From Endomychus coccineus (Eukaryota > Arthropoda > Insecta > Coleoptera > Endomychidae), in NCBI GenBank assembly GCA_958510875.1, contig OY294067.1, forward strand, positions 101,414,010 to 101,478,009: 64,000 nucleotides of DNA, given 5' to 3'. The translations under genes and the position numbers were made by a program. Below the pieces are notes generated by a model, which had not been told where the DNA came from, searched no databases, and saw only the letters and a list, made by a program, of their open reading frames with translations. Positions within the stretch are counted from its first letter, which is position 1, and each line of letters opens with the position of its first letter. Shown piece after piece: positions 45,680 to 57,270 of this stretch.

Positions 45680-46460
45680 CATCCAGCGACCCAAAATACC
45701 GCCTTGGTGCATTCGAAATGCCTAAAACACGTAAATTGCAAAACAACATATTAAGGGTGCGAAATTGGCCAATTTTGTCAATTTTACCACCTCAACGATG
45801 GATTGCAAGTAAATCTGGCTTCGGATTCGTGTTCAGCGACCCAAAAAACCTTCTTGGTGCACTCGAATTGACAAAAACACGTAAATTGCAGAATAACATA
45901 TAAGGGGTGCAAAATTGGCCAATTTCGTCGATTTCACCACTCCAACGATGAATTTCAAGTAAATCTGGTTTCGGAATCGTATTCAGCGACCCAAGAAACC
46001 TCCTTGGTGCATTCGAAATGCCTAAAACACGTAAATTGCAAAACAACATATTAAGGGTGCAAAATTGGCCAATTTTGTCAATTTTACCACCTCAACGATG
46101 AATTGCAAGTAAATCTGGCTTCGGATTCGTGTCCAGCGACCCAAAAAACCACCTTGGTGCACTAGAATTGACAAAAACACGTAAATTGCAGAATAACATA
46201 CAAGGGGTGCAAAATTGGCCAAATTTGTCAATTTTACCACCTCAACGATGGATTGCGAGTAAATCTGGCTTCGGATTCGTGTTCAGCGACCCAAAAAACC
46301 TCCTTGGTGCGCTCAAATTGACAAAAACACGTAAATTGCAGAATAACATATAAGGGGTGCGAAATTGGGCAATTTTGTCGATTCGACCACCCCTACGATG
46401 AATTGCAAGTAAATCTGGCTATGGGTTCGTGTTCAACGACCCAAAAAACCTCTTAGGTGT
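45680..46460 (+). repeat. 150-bp tandem array with alternating unit types
   Basis: The GGTGC that follows CGACCCAAAA.ACC recurs at exactly 150-base steps: 45706, 45856, 46006, 46156 and 46306. Units differ in two forms: A (ATTCGAAATGCCTAAAACAC, at 45711 and 46011) and B (ACTCGAATTGACAAAAACAC or close, at 45861, 46161 and 46311). The order is A-B-A-B-B. This suggests amplification of an A-B dimer (300 bp). Confidence 0.92.
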
Positions 46461-46816
46461 ACCTTTTCTTGTAGAGAATACAATTCAAGTCTTGGCATGT
46501 TGCAAATGTCGCCCCCAATGGGTGGGGTTGGGGTTTCCAAGAGGTTTAAAGGTGTATGATTGATCCTGAGAACCTCCTGAAGCTAATGCAACAAAAATTT
46601 TTCGATTCGAACTTACATGTTTTTTATTCGTTCATTAACATGGATCGATACCAAATTATATACAATAGAACACTTCCATATTCACTTCTCATAAAAGGGA
46701 GTATAAGTGTATATATGATACTTCACAATAAACTTAAGTTTTATAGATGGATCTCACATTTGCAATCCGAACGTAATGGTTTCCAGTAACTAGATTGTAT
46801 ATAGAAGCCGATACAC

Positions 46817-47112
46817 GTAAATCGAAGAATACTAATTAACGACCTTCGCTCAGCTGTAGAATGGCCCACCTTAGCTGGCGACATAAAACATTGGGCTTGT
46901 TACTCTGAAGGTAATAGCCATGCAAATTGTGAGAATATAGCATGAAGACTGGGTCGGAATAAAATTGAAATATATTTATTAAAAATCGATAGCACTAATT
47001 AATGGCCGTCACGCAGCTCTAGAATGGCCCACCCTCAGCTGGCGACCTGAAACATTGGGCCTGTTACTCTGAAGGTAATAGCCATGCAAATTGTGAGAAT
47101 ATAGCATGAAGA
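46817..47112. repeat. Tandem pair of ~163-bp repeats
   Basis: AGAATGGCCCACC appears at about 46859 and 47022, each followed by CAGCTGGCGAC, AACATTGGGC.TGTTACTCTG and AAGGTAATAGCCATGCAAAT up to GAGAATATAGCATGAAGAC. Each copy ends near a TTTATT.AAAATCGATA sequence. Identity is around 90% by eye. Function unknown; the second copy lies just downstream of the minus-strand exon candidate at 47169. Confidence 0.85.
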
Positions 47113-47168
47113 CAAAATAAAACAAAAATGTATTTATTCAAAATCGATAAGAGAACATTACAAACTAC

Positions 47169-47322
47169 AGTTTTTTCCTAGAGATCCCTGTGAACGGCAT
47201 ATTGTTGCTGTTCCAGTATTTTCTAAATTTCCATTTTTCCCATCATCCACAATTGCTTCACTTTGTATTCCCTGATTGTAGCTTTCATCATAGAAAACCC
47301 CATTTTCCAGATCATACTCATC
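47169..47322 (-). CDS. Candidate terminal exon of an unidentified host gene
   Basis: On the minus strand an acceptor-like GATCTGTAG is followed by an open frame reading DEYDLENGVFYDESYNQGIQ through SEAIVDDGKNGNLENTGTAT and ending GKNCSL with TAA at about 47169. It is acidic and Asn/Gly-rich with no domain that I recognise. AATAAATAC on the minus strand lies about 30 bases after the stop (47128-47136 region) and could serve as polyadenylation signal. The upstream frame on the same strand (47329-47613) is in phase but separated by a TGA. Composition and the signal arrangement are suggestive only. Confidence 0.3.
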
Positions 47323-47619
47323 TACAGATCATTCCGACAATCGTAATAATAGAGCACCACAAAGGGAACGGCGCTGCATAAAGTTATCTGTCCATTTCGA
47401 TTCTTGTAACGTTGATGGCCCATGTTTGTCGAACATTGATTGAACTATGTTGATCCAAGAGATATTACATATATAATAAATATCGTAATATGATAAGTCT
47501 TCTTGATACACACCATCGACTCTACCTAAAAAACAAAATTGACATTTGCACGGGAAAATTAGTTTCGTTTTATTAAGAAATTCATTTAGCATCAAGAAGG
47601 AGTTTCTGGTCAATACTAA

Positions 47620-48420
47620 CTTGCCGAAATAAATATTCAGTTCGCGATGTGAGCATAGCGAAAAAATCGTTTGCTGAAAATATGATCTATGTCTAGACTA
47701 TTTAACATTCAGGGAATTGAAAATCCATAGCTGCTCAAATGCCGAATCTTATAATAACCTATTATTCCCGAAAATATATGAAAATTCAAGAAACTAGTCT
47801 GCTATGAATTTAACAAACTAAACTTTTCAGATTCAATAGACCACATAGTCGCGGTGGAGGGATCGATGTTCGACCCACTGACAAGAAATCTACCTTTCTA
47901 CTAGTACTAGTTTACCACAACGTAAAAGACACTTGAACAAACTGAGCCATGCTACACAGTCAAAAACGTCAAATTAAGAAACCGTTGAATTATTTACTCA
48001 TTCCAATGTCTACTTAACCCAAGGCCGGATCCCCAGGGATGGATGGGCAGGTTTTTAGCCAAGATTTTATTTATGTCATATCTTGTATTATGCGGAAGGC
48101 GACTGAAATGTACAGAACTACACAACCACATATAACCAGACCTATAGGGCAACATGGTTAATAGTGGCTCAGTATTTTTCAAGAGCCCTTAATTCCCACA
48201 TTCACAGCCGTAATTGCTGTGAATTCTAGCACAGGTCAACTAATGTGTCTGGTTCCGAAATTATAATGATTTTAACAACGTAGACGGTTTTGAAAAGAAA
48301 CAAAGTGTAATTGATCCACTATGCACCCCAGATGGTACTCACTGAATCGTCCACTGGTCAACAGTGAATCACAGGTGTAGATTATGTTTAATTACAAAAT
48401 AAAAACACAAATAAATTTTG
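47620..48420. other. No recognisable gene
   Basis: AT-rich, with a minus frame at 47994-48182 that shows no domain. Confidence 0.45.
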
Positions 48421-48430
48421 CATAATAGTA

Positions 48431-48436
48431 TTTATT
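48431..48436 (-). promoter_or_regulatory. Possible polyadenylation signal
   Basis: AATAAA on the minus strand, about 150 bases 3' of the stop of the candidate exon at 48585. The hexamer is frequent by chance in such AT-rich DNA. Confidence 0.3.
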
Positions 48437-48584
48437 CAAACGGTTCAAACAAAATAAAATTTCCGTATACAGAAGTAAAAAGATGAAATCTTTTTGCAAT
48501 ATAAAACATAATAAAATGAAATTCCAATTTCCAGAGAAACCACAAGTAGGGCAACGAATTAACGTAAATTTAAATGTGACAAAT

Positions 48585-48812
48585 CTATCGAAACCTTGAA
48601 AAACGAGATTGTTGCCGCCTTGCAGTACTTCCAGTCACTGTAAGTTCAGGTAATATGAATTTAATGTCATCGTCTTTAACATATGATACATCATGTACGT
48701 TAGGGTTGTGAAATAGTTCGTCCGTTGTTTGTCTAACTACACTGTCATCGATCAATGTACCACATTGGCTGTTAGATTTCTTTAATTTCACGTACGTTAC
48801 AGGAAATGTGAA
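48585..48812 (-). CDS. Candidate terminal exon of an unidentified host gene
   Basis: The minus-strand frame reads LKKSNSQCGTLIDDSVVRQT, then TDELFHNPNVHDVSYVKDDD, IKFILPELTVTGST and RRQQSRFSRFR, ending with TAG at 48585-48587. The mixed composition, unlike the low-complexity frames around it, and an AATAAA on the same strand at 48431-48436 about 150 bases downstream fit a last coding exon with 3' UTR. The upstream acceptor is unclear (a possible AG near 48812). I do not recognise the protein. A relic of a transposon ORF is an alternative. Confidence 0.35.
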   Translation of the reverse strand, partial: FTFPVTYVKLKKSNSQCGTLIDDSVVRQTTDELFHNPNVHDVSYVKDDDIKFILPELTVTGSTARRQQSRFSRFR

Positions 48813-48869
48813 ATTAAGAAACAAATGAATATAAACATGTACTCATTCACCTCGTTTTGGCTTTTGCTA

Positions 48870-49520
48870 GGTAAAAATGAGTGTTTCTAGTCCAGATCGA
48901 TCAGTTAATGTGGTACATTACTTGATTTCTTGATAGAACATCTATTCATAGATGACGTAAGATGATTTGGTCTTCTTAACATGTTGTAGACCGGTTATGA
49001 CCTTCAACAGAGATTGCTCGGAAAATTTGCAGACTTGCCAGTTTTACTGATGAGCTCTATGAGAAGAGGGACCAGCTGTCCGGAACTATTAGTTTGTGAC
49101 GTTACTGATCGATCTAGACAAGAAACGTCTTATCATTTATATCTGTCAAAACCCAACATGAGGTAAATGAGTATATTCAAATGTTTATTTGTTTCTAATT
49201 CTCGTGCATTTGTTTGGTTTGGTGTCACCGTCTGGAGTACTCAAGTAGTCTCACATTCCCAGTAAATTTTGTGAAGTTAGAGAAATGTAAGAACCGATGT
49301 GATGCATTGCTTGATTGGGACATCTATTCATAGAGGGCGTGGGATATTTTGGTTTTTTTACCACGTTGTAGACCGGTTATGACCACCTTCAATAGAGATC
49401 GTTTGGTAACGTTGCAGACTTGCTCGTTCCACTGATGAGCACTATGAGAAGAGCGAACTATAAGTTTGTGACGTTAATGATCTATTTGGACTAGAGTCAA
49501 AATATGTTCGTTGGATCCAA
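48870..49520. repeat. Diverged tandem duplication, period about 382 bp
   Basis: CATCTATTCATAGA at 48939 recurs at 49321. Both copies continue with TTGTAGACCGGTTATGACC, an AGAGAT block, GCAGACTTGC, ACTGATGAGC.CTATGAGAAG and TTTGTGACGTTA. Divergence is roughly 20%, so the duplication is old. No protein is encoded. Confidence 0.8.
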
Positions 49521-49719
49521 CATCCATTGTAGAATCTTTATCAATCAAGTAATGCCTGCATGTAATATAGATGTGAATTCCACCTAGTGAACATTGAACA
49601 TAATGAAACTGAAATACATATTTTGTGAGATTACTTATCAAAAGCTGTTGCAACCTGATAATAGCTCATCAATCAAATCACCTCAACATTAAACTCAGTT
49701 AGCATGTTATTCATTCATT

Positions 49720-49966
49720 CCGCGCCGCACATTGCGCGCGATCCCTCCCCTCTTGAGCTCTTTACCTTAACGGCAATAGCAGTCCTCTCCGTCTAAATCA
49801 TTTCCTCGCGAAAAGACCTGCCTGGTGTGTACGATAGTATCATCTGTTGCGTCTGACCAGCCGGTAACGGAGCTGATGCGTTGTACAAAAAAGTGTTAAA
49901 ACTTTCTTCATTCACAATATCTGTGTAGAACTGCTTTCAACACGTGTTGGATATTAGTTTGAGATG
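49720..49966 (+). promoter_or_regulatory. Candidate promoter and first exon ending in ATG|GTAAGT
   Basis: A GC-richer island (CGCGCCGCACATTGCGCGCG at about 49720, then CCCTCCCCTC and several CG dinucleotides to 49880) stands out from the AT-rich background. It ends with AGTTTGAGATG followed directly by GTAAGT, so the start codon (49964-49966) would be the last three bases of an exon before a consensus donor. 5' exons of this layout are common in insect genes. No second exon was identified downstream, so the gene is unknown. Confidence 0.3.
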
Positions 49967-49969
49967 GTA

Positions 49970-52900
49970 AGTTTTGGAAAGTTTTTGAAAATGTCTTCAG
50001 AAATCTCAAAAACTAGCTACTACTTCTTGTTGAACAAATTCAACAGAGCGTTGGTACGAGGCATATTCTTATCATTATTTAAAAAATGAAAATTTATTTA
50101 TATCGCCAAATATATTGTCGTAGATTTGAATAAAGATCAAACGAAATTAATGAACCAATTATTCTTTATGAATTACCAGTAAAAGTCAATTTATCTGATA
50201 GGTTTTAGCAACTTGATGAAATTTATTTCGTATTGTTGTAATAGTTACAGAACCGTTGGGAAAACAACGGAGCCTAAAGTAGTGACCTACTCTCCAACTT
50301 TTTTCGTCAAAAGTAATTCCGTCTTGTTTCACAAATATAAAATTTTCACAATTATATACGTTGATTCACTTTTTCTTTTGTTTTGAAATACAATTTATAA
50401 TATATGATTTTTTTCGAGCCCCGTTTTTCAACGGGCCTGAATAAGTGCAAACTAGGTAACCTCTAGTAGGATAATTAATGACAAAGATATTTATCTTCAA
50501 GTATTCATCCTTTGAATCCTTCTCACCAGCCAATCCGTAATTCTAGTTCCCTGTATTTGTCATTACAGGTTCTTCACCGGTTGACTGTTGTACTCTTCCG
50601 GTCTAGACTGCTTGAATATTGCTTGTTTTTTGCGATCTAATTAATATAAAACTATTTGTTTGTATGTTTCTGTCCCCTTGCCGCATTGTCCGTGACTGCA
50701 GCAAAGGTATGCATTGTTAGACTATCCAGGTATCATTATGAAATATTCGCAGTATGAGAAAAAAAATACCAGTTCTGAAAGTTTACATTCTTACTTCACT
50801 GAATATATGCGATATCATTGTTAAAATATTGATCAATGGCAGTGTGAAAGAAGTATTGTTTTCGGCATAAAAAAATATTTCCAGATTGAGCGTCGCCAGG
50901 GTAATTGAGCGTCACTTAGTATTATTGTATGGTATAAATATTAGATACGACACACACACTCTGCCTAAAAAAAAAACAAGAAATTCCGCGGGGAAGTAAC
51001 GGAGTATATATATATATATATATAGCTTATTTGCCTATATACTAGGTGTAACCAGAAGGATTGCTCTGCCTATTTCGCAACCAAACATAATGAGTTTGGA
51101 CTCTTCCGGTTACGGGATTCCGCTGGTTAAAATGGTCATGTTATGAATGAAATGTCAAATGTTATGATGTTAGGTCAAAGAATATTGTTCTGCCTACATC
51201 GTTTGTGTTCTGTAGATTTACAAGCAATAATCATCCGTTGACTTCAGTCAACCAACCAGGTTTGACGCATCAGATTCTGATTGTGTTTCTCAGATGGTTA
51301 TCTGTTGCATGAATGAATATTGGGTCAATCACAACACGAATCCCTATAGACTATCAGGTCGCAGAGTAGATATTATAACATACCCTGTGGTCAGCTCCAG
51401 CGTTTCTTCAATGATTGTTGATTATTTATTTTGAACAGATTTCAAATTGGAAGTCGTTCTATGAAACTTAGCAATGTATATCTCAAACAATTTGGAAACA
51501 ATTTGTATCTAGAAAGTAATTTTTCTACTTTCCATAAAATGCCATATGAACAGTTCTTGTAATTAGGGACTAGTACCATTCAAATTGCTAAGAAAGTTAA
51601 TGAGTAGCTAATTTTTCCAGGTATCGAAAATTATAAAATTCATCCCATGAAAGTTGCTATAATGAGATTTCAGAATCTTCGTATTTGTTCAATTGAAAAT
51701 TCATTTCAATTTGAGATACGTTATAACGGCTCAAAATATTGCCCTAAATTTCAATTCTTGAAATGTATATAATATATTATTATTATCGTTATCTAAATGA
51801 AATAAATCTTTTTCAATTCAGTACCTACTATTTTTTGACAGAAATTTATCACCTGAAGAATACACATTTGCCACAGTTAACCTGTTTTAACATGATCCTA
51901 CATCATATCCCACATCTGTGTCTAATCTTATGTAAGAGGTAACAATCAGTTCAGTACTGTTTCAAGTTCATTCAGATTCAAATTGGGCAGAATTGACTTG
52001 TTCAGAGATGCTACAAATTGGTGTAATTTTCATTAGTTTTTTATACAAATTATCAGTTGTGTTGTAAAATCAATCTGAAAAATATTCAAAATGGGCTATA
52101 GAAATTTAGCAAGTAGGTACTCTCGCTTAAAATATTGAACAGAACCTGCTCAAAATATTGCTTCTCCAATGTTTTTGTTAAGAGTTCATAGTAATGCTCA
52201 GTAGGCATTATATCAAGAACTGTTAACATCTGATCTCATCTTCAATAGTATGTTGAATTAACATAAGAAGCAAAAACAAACATATGATTGTATTATCAAT
52301 CAAAATATAACACAATTCACAAATAATACAGGTATTTCATTGTAAGATATCCTGGAAGTATTCAAAGTTATTCCTTATTGTGTCATTCTAGATGAATTTA
52401 CAAAACCACTCCCTCGTTAAATTTGAAGAAGCGAAATAACTGCAAACGCTGCGAATTGATCTTTCTGACTGTTTATTTCGTGTAAATTGAGGTAACTTGT
52501 TAAAGAAACCTACAAAACAAATCAAATTCCGTATGATATGAATAATTTAATACCATGTACAGAAGATGCTAATGATTTAATCTGACAGTCCAAATAATGT
52601 CGTGCGATCAGACATTAGGGATTCTCATTATTTATGCCGAATTGTCTGGATAACTTGATGCAATAAATCATGTCTGGATACATTAAGTTATAATGATCTT
52701 CAAATGTTCCACTCTGCACATTGTTTTCAAAAATAAATATGTTAGTGGTTGTTTCCATTTCTCATCAATCCCATAATAATCACTTCAAATATGTAATCCT
52801 GACTTTCATTTTATCAATTGATATTACCTAGATCCTCGAAACTATAGACAATAAAAGTATTATCTAAGCTCAAAACAAATGATTGCATCTCGTTCTGAAT

Positions 52901-53050
52901 AGTAGACGTTGGCCTTCGACGTAACTTCATCCGTTTTTAGAATACATATTTTTTTTTCCAGTTCACGAATATTGTAGTTACTGTGAAAGCTTAAAAAGTG
53001 TTTGGAATATAATGAATGATAATAGAAAATAAACACTACCATTAAGTCAG
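49970..53050. other. No recognisable gene; TA microsatellite at 51005-51024
   Basis: AT-rich sequence that would be intronic if the first-exon candidate is real. A short TA run lies at 51005-51024. The minus frame 52860-53042 shows no domain. Confidence 0.4.
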
Positions 53051-53131
53051 AAACATTAAATGATTTCTTTGTTGATTAATGTAACGGATAATATTGAAGA
53101 CAGCTCATCTAATTAATGCCTAAGAGATAAT

Positions 53132-53545
53132 GGTTCGTATCCTGATATTTTGAAAATTACAAAAATAATTCCTATTCATAGAAAAGGTTCAACCAGTGGC
53201 CAGAAAAATGTTCGAAACTTTCCTAAAACATCAATACAGTATGCATTTAGCAAGGATAATAATACTGAAAATGCGATAAACTAGTTCCTACATTCCATAA
53301 TTGATGGGATGGAGAATTGTTGCATAGTAGGTTCTTTCTTTCATCATCTAACCAAAGCGTTTGAATGTGTTCATTGTAAGCTGGTTGATATATCAGCGTT
53401 TTATGGCGTCAACGGAAGAAGCTGTAAATTGATGTACCTACTCCATTCTCTCCAATAGTACTCAATATAGTTTTGTGAATATTGTTGCTTCTAGTACAAA
53501 AACTACGAAGAGTGGAGTTCCTCAAGGTACTTGTGCCTACTATTT
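53132..53545 (+). pseudogene. Ancient non-LTR reverse transcriptase remnant
   Basis: Three plus-strand blocks in LINE order. First, GSYPDILKITKIIPIHRKGS with RNFP (53132-53220), corresponding to 'P..LK.A.I.P..K.G....NYRP'. Second, HHLTKAFECVHCKLV (around 53343-53390), corresponding to 'D..KAFD.V.H..L'. Third, SGVPQGTC (around 53510-53540), the 'GVPQGS' motif. Stops and shifts separate the blocks; the YxDD region is not recognisable after 53560. This is older and more eroded than the LINEs at 25 and 31 kb. Confidence 0.72.
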
Positions 53546-55949
53546 TCATCAACAGAGTAAGCTAAATTATGAATCAAACTGCGCTGAATACTATTTGGGG
53601 ATAATAATGTAACAAGGAGTTACAAATAAAGTGTCTATTAATATTACTAATAATATCAAGGATATAACTTCAAAAGCGATAAATATATTACCAGGTCAGG
53701 TCGAACTGATGTAAGATTAACTAAATTCTACGATAGAGTTATCTCTTGTGAATGAATCATAGAATAGGCAACATAAATCCTCCTACTTCAGATCAAATAG
53801 GTAATAGATAACCAGGAAATATACAACAAATAAACAATTGTACAAAAATTGATAATTATTAATAATGTTATATTGAGTATAATGACCTCACAATTTTTTA
53901 TTGTCATAGTGATAATCCAAAAATCTATCTCTAGGTGGTTGATCATAGTTACGTTATAATAAAGTTACATTCAAACAATTATTCTGTGGTATCTTGAGAA
54001 AATAAAGTTGACAATACATATTTCATGATGTCCATGATTTTGTCAGTTCACATGATAGCATAATATTATAATAATGCATACATTGTGAAACACATATGTT
54101 GCCAATAAGAATAAAATGTCAATGTAATGACATAGTAAAATTTTTTAGCTTTAATTTATCATATTTGTTATTTCGAATGAAGCACCACATTGATTTTTAG
54201 AAACTGAAAAACAAATTTCTATTTGCGGGAGAAAACTGAAATAGCTATTCTATCGTTCTACTGAAGGTAGTAAATTCGTAATGTTATGTAAATATGATAC
54301 TTTAGTACATTTATCCGATTTTTTGTTGTTGTGTAGATCACATTCCCCGTGACCGAACATAGGAGAAATGATTGATATAATTCACATAATTGAAACATTC
54401 GGTTCCTCAACATAGGCCTTGTATAATAATGAATTGTGGAACTGCACTGATCCATTGACATTTTTTTATGCGGTCACACGAGTAGGTGTTCTCCTCTCTG
54501 GAAGCTTTCTTCAATATTCTCTCCGAGCTATTGAAGCAATTTTGTCATTTGAATAAAATAATTGAAGGACTTAGTGTGAAACAATGTCAATCAAATTTGA
54601 GCATAATTTCAACAGATAGCGCTACAATGATGGAGTAATTGTGTTGTCATGCCATCAAATAATCAACGCCAAAGTGACAAGCCACATATTGTGGCGTAGT
54701 GATCTCTCATGGCTTGTGACTGAACGTATGTTCCCGATTTTTCTCAGAACTATCGATTTCTTAGAACAAAAATGGAATATGCGTTTTCACTTTTTGTACA
54801 ATTTTTCCCCGAAATGTTTTCTCATTTGGGCCACCGTTTCCTTTTCAAACGCAAAAAACTTGAAAATCGTCTTGTTTTGCGCCAAAAAATGGCCGTAACT
54901 TTTGAAGCTAACTCGTAGGAATTTTTTGATTATTTTTCCCGTTTTCAGCACACCGAAATACATATAACAACACTGCAAATTCACACCTTCAGTTTTTTTT
55001 CCTCAATTTTCCCTCTGGCGACTGGCCTAATAACCAATATTTTGGACGATATATTTATTCTCCATTACTCCATCCCAATCACAGTCTCTCTGCCGTGCTA
55101 AGACAAAAGTTCATCGTAACTGGGTTAAAATTGGATATTAAGATTTTTGCAAATTTCGCATCTATTAAACAAGACCTATGTTTGAACCAAGTCGGAAAGT
55201 CGTATCTGAACTCTAAATGCATGAAACACCATGGGGAATTTGTAGTATATCTAAACAATTTTGCATGATTACTAAATCTAAATATCCTGTTGTGTACTAT
55301 CGTTGATTAGTTACTTGCGAGATTTGGCGTTAGTGATGAGGAAAAAGAGTGGTAATGTGTTCAGTATTTTTTTTGCAACTCGTGGTGAGTTAATTTAATT
55401 CTCCTTAGATTTCATGTACAATATCATGTGAATAACCCACTCGACTAGAATTCGAAGAGCAATAATGCATGTTTTACGTTATGGTTGCGGAAATTTTGTA
55501 ACATCTTTCAAATATGGATAAACTGGAGATGTTCGTGTGTGACTATGACATGTGAATAATAAACATCAATTTCAGTTTTAGATCTAAAAAATGCAAAATG
55601 AATAAGCAGAATTGCAAAGATAAAGAAACAAATAACGTTGAATGTTAAGCGTATCCAGATTATGAACCGTATCCAGAAATAAACCTATTAAATGAAAACA
55701 ATAATAAACAAATAGAAATGTTAGTCTTATTTTGGAAGAATAAATATTTTAGAAAAATCACTCAGATAAAAATCCGGTTGTTCATTGCTAATTAACCCCA
55801 ATTGCAGTCAAATCTGTTGAATTCCATAATAGCAAAGACAAATTCATTAAAAGTAGAAGAAATTCTGGATATGCATATAAGAGTGAACTACAGAGTAGAT
55901 ACATATTTTGCGGTTTTTGTCTGCTTTATATAATTAAACATTTCTTCAG
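53546..55949. other. No recognisable gene
   Basis: AT-rich. GATGGAGTAAT at about 54631 and its inverse ATTACTCCATC at about 55064-55074 could be the ends of a small element, but the match is only 11 bases. Confidence 0.4.
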
Positions 55950-56041
55950 GGAAGGAGAAAGTAACTATATCATTCAATGTTTTGATCCCTGGGCCTAGAA
56001 GTTCAAAGGTCGTAGTAAAAGACCTTCTAAATGATATTTAA
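55950..56041 (+). other. Weak candidate terminal exon
   Basis: After an acceptor-like ACATTTCTTCAG (AG at 55948-55949) the frame reads KEKVTISFNVLIPGPRSSKV and VVKDLLNDI, then stops at 56039-56041. The residue mix looks coding, but only 29 codons are involved and nothing upstream was found to splice to it. Unrecognised. Confidence 0.2.
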
Positions 56042-57270
56042 ATTTAACTCTAGATACAAGTGAAATAAATAGAGTAAAGGGGACAATAGTGGAACGAAGA
56101 AGGTATACGATACTTCTTCCCAAAATAAAAAGCACAGAAAGACTAAAAAATGTCCATACATATTTCTTCAGAAAAATGCAAACATGGATATATAAGAAAA
56201 TGTGTTGGAAAAATTTTAGCACTGGAATTTTTCTGATTATTAAAGATGCCAGCTCACATTCAGCTTCCCTAAAAAGTCTTCGAAAATGGTGCCTCTTCTC
56301 AAAAGTAGAGCCTCTTCAAGGGCGTTCAGTAATAATAGGGAAAGTGGGTAATCTGATTAAAACTACAAGAAATGTCATTGCCGAAATAAAGTTTTGGGGG
56401 GGGTTTGCCTGGAATTGTAGAAGAAACCACCCTCGATTAAAGCATCTTTAATTTTTGAAAGCAAACTTAATTTCCTAATTCATCAGAAGATTTTTTGTAC
56501 TTTAATTAAATCATTTGGAATTTTTATTCTTTAAATTCCTAATTTCTAAGTCAATTACCGCATGAAAAGCATATTCTAATAAGAAATTATTCTTGGTCCA
56601 AAAGTCGAATCTATCAGTCATAAAATTCTATTTTGAAAGCATATTTATTATATCAAGTTGTTCCTATATAAGCCCTTTACGACATTTTTTGTCAGTGGCT
56701 TCAACAAAAGTTTGCTCTAAATATGATTAAAAGTTATCTGATCAAGTTCAGAAATCTTCAAATAACTCGAAACTTTATAAAAACTAGATACGACCTTAGC
56801 ACGGCAGCTCTGCGGTCAGCTACGTCCATCAGACCCTTTAGTACATATTTTCGAGCCATATTATTCAAGGAATAATATCTAATATCTCTCTTATGTTGAT
56901 AATACTTACACAGAGGATGTGAATGTGTGGTGGAACAATCGTTGAATTAATATAGTTTATAAAGTATAAATTTGTATTTTACTCACATATTACTATTAAA
57001 TTCTATCCAATTTAGAACCATTAGTATTTATCCATTGTGAAAAATTATAGTAATGGTAAGCGATAAACACAATGAAATAATTTGTCAATTGACTGGAATA
57101 GTGCATGTACGAATCACCTCAGTTTTAGTTCAGTGATATTGCGTCTAGTCTAATTGATATACATATGAACGTTAATTGAATTGTATTGGAATCATGATGA
57201 GATTATCCCTTCATGTTTATGTATATGTCAATCAATTGGTTTGAGCAGTGAGCATGTATACAAACATAAT
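56042..57270. other. No recognisable gene
   Basis: The plus frame 56089-56451 is Lys/Arg-rich with no motif that I know; its opposite-strand shadow is no better. Nothing else was seen up to the palindrome. Confidence 0.35.

Larger units (their letters stand above)
44364..46630. mobile_element. Palindromic element with 150-bp units, copy 2 (with internal insertion)
   Basis: Starts TCCAGGCTGTG at 44364, then GGTTCGAATCGAAAAATTTT, GCATCAGCTTCAAGAGGTTT and CCCACCCATTGAGAGC. The inverse (CCAATGGGTGGGGTTGGGG, CCTCCTGAAGCTAATGCAAC, TTCGATTCGAACTTACATGT) closes the right side near 46630. The left arm holds 150-bp units opening at 44552, 44702 and 44852; the right arm holds inverted units opening at about 45701, 45851, 46001, 46151 and 46301. 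Sequence at about 44960-45670 interrupts the centre. The outer GCCTGGA of the right end is not found, so that terminus is damaged. Frames such as 45643-45903 and 46129-46353 are 50-codon translations of the unit. Confidence 0.85.

Noticed and set aside
45643..46353. Frames repeating 'FSDPKNLLGALELTKTRKLQNNI' on both strands
   Set aside because: The 150-bp unit is exactly 50 codons long, so open frames recur by periodicity; both strands are open and there is no other coding sign.
49040..49075. CTGATGAGCTCTATGAGAAGAG as a hammerhead core
   Set aside because: A short stem can be drawn, but the obligatory GAAA after stem II is absent in both copies of the 382-bp repeat.
54631..55074. Small transposon with GATGGAGTAAT ends
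   Set aside because: Only 11 matching bases at the ends, no target duplication and no internal symmetry.
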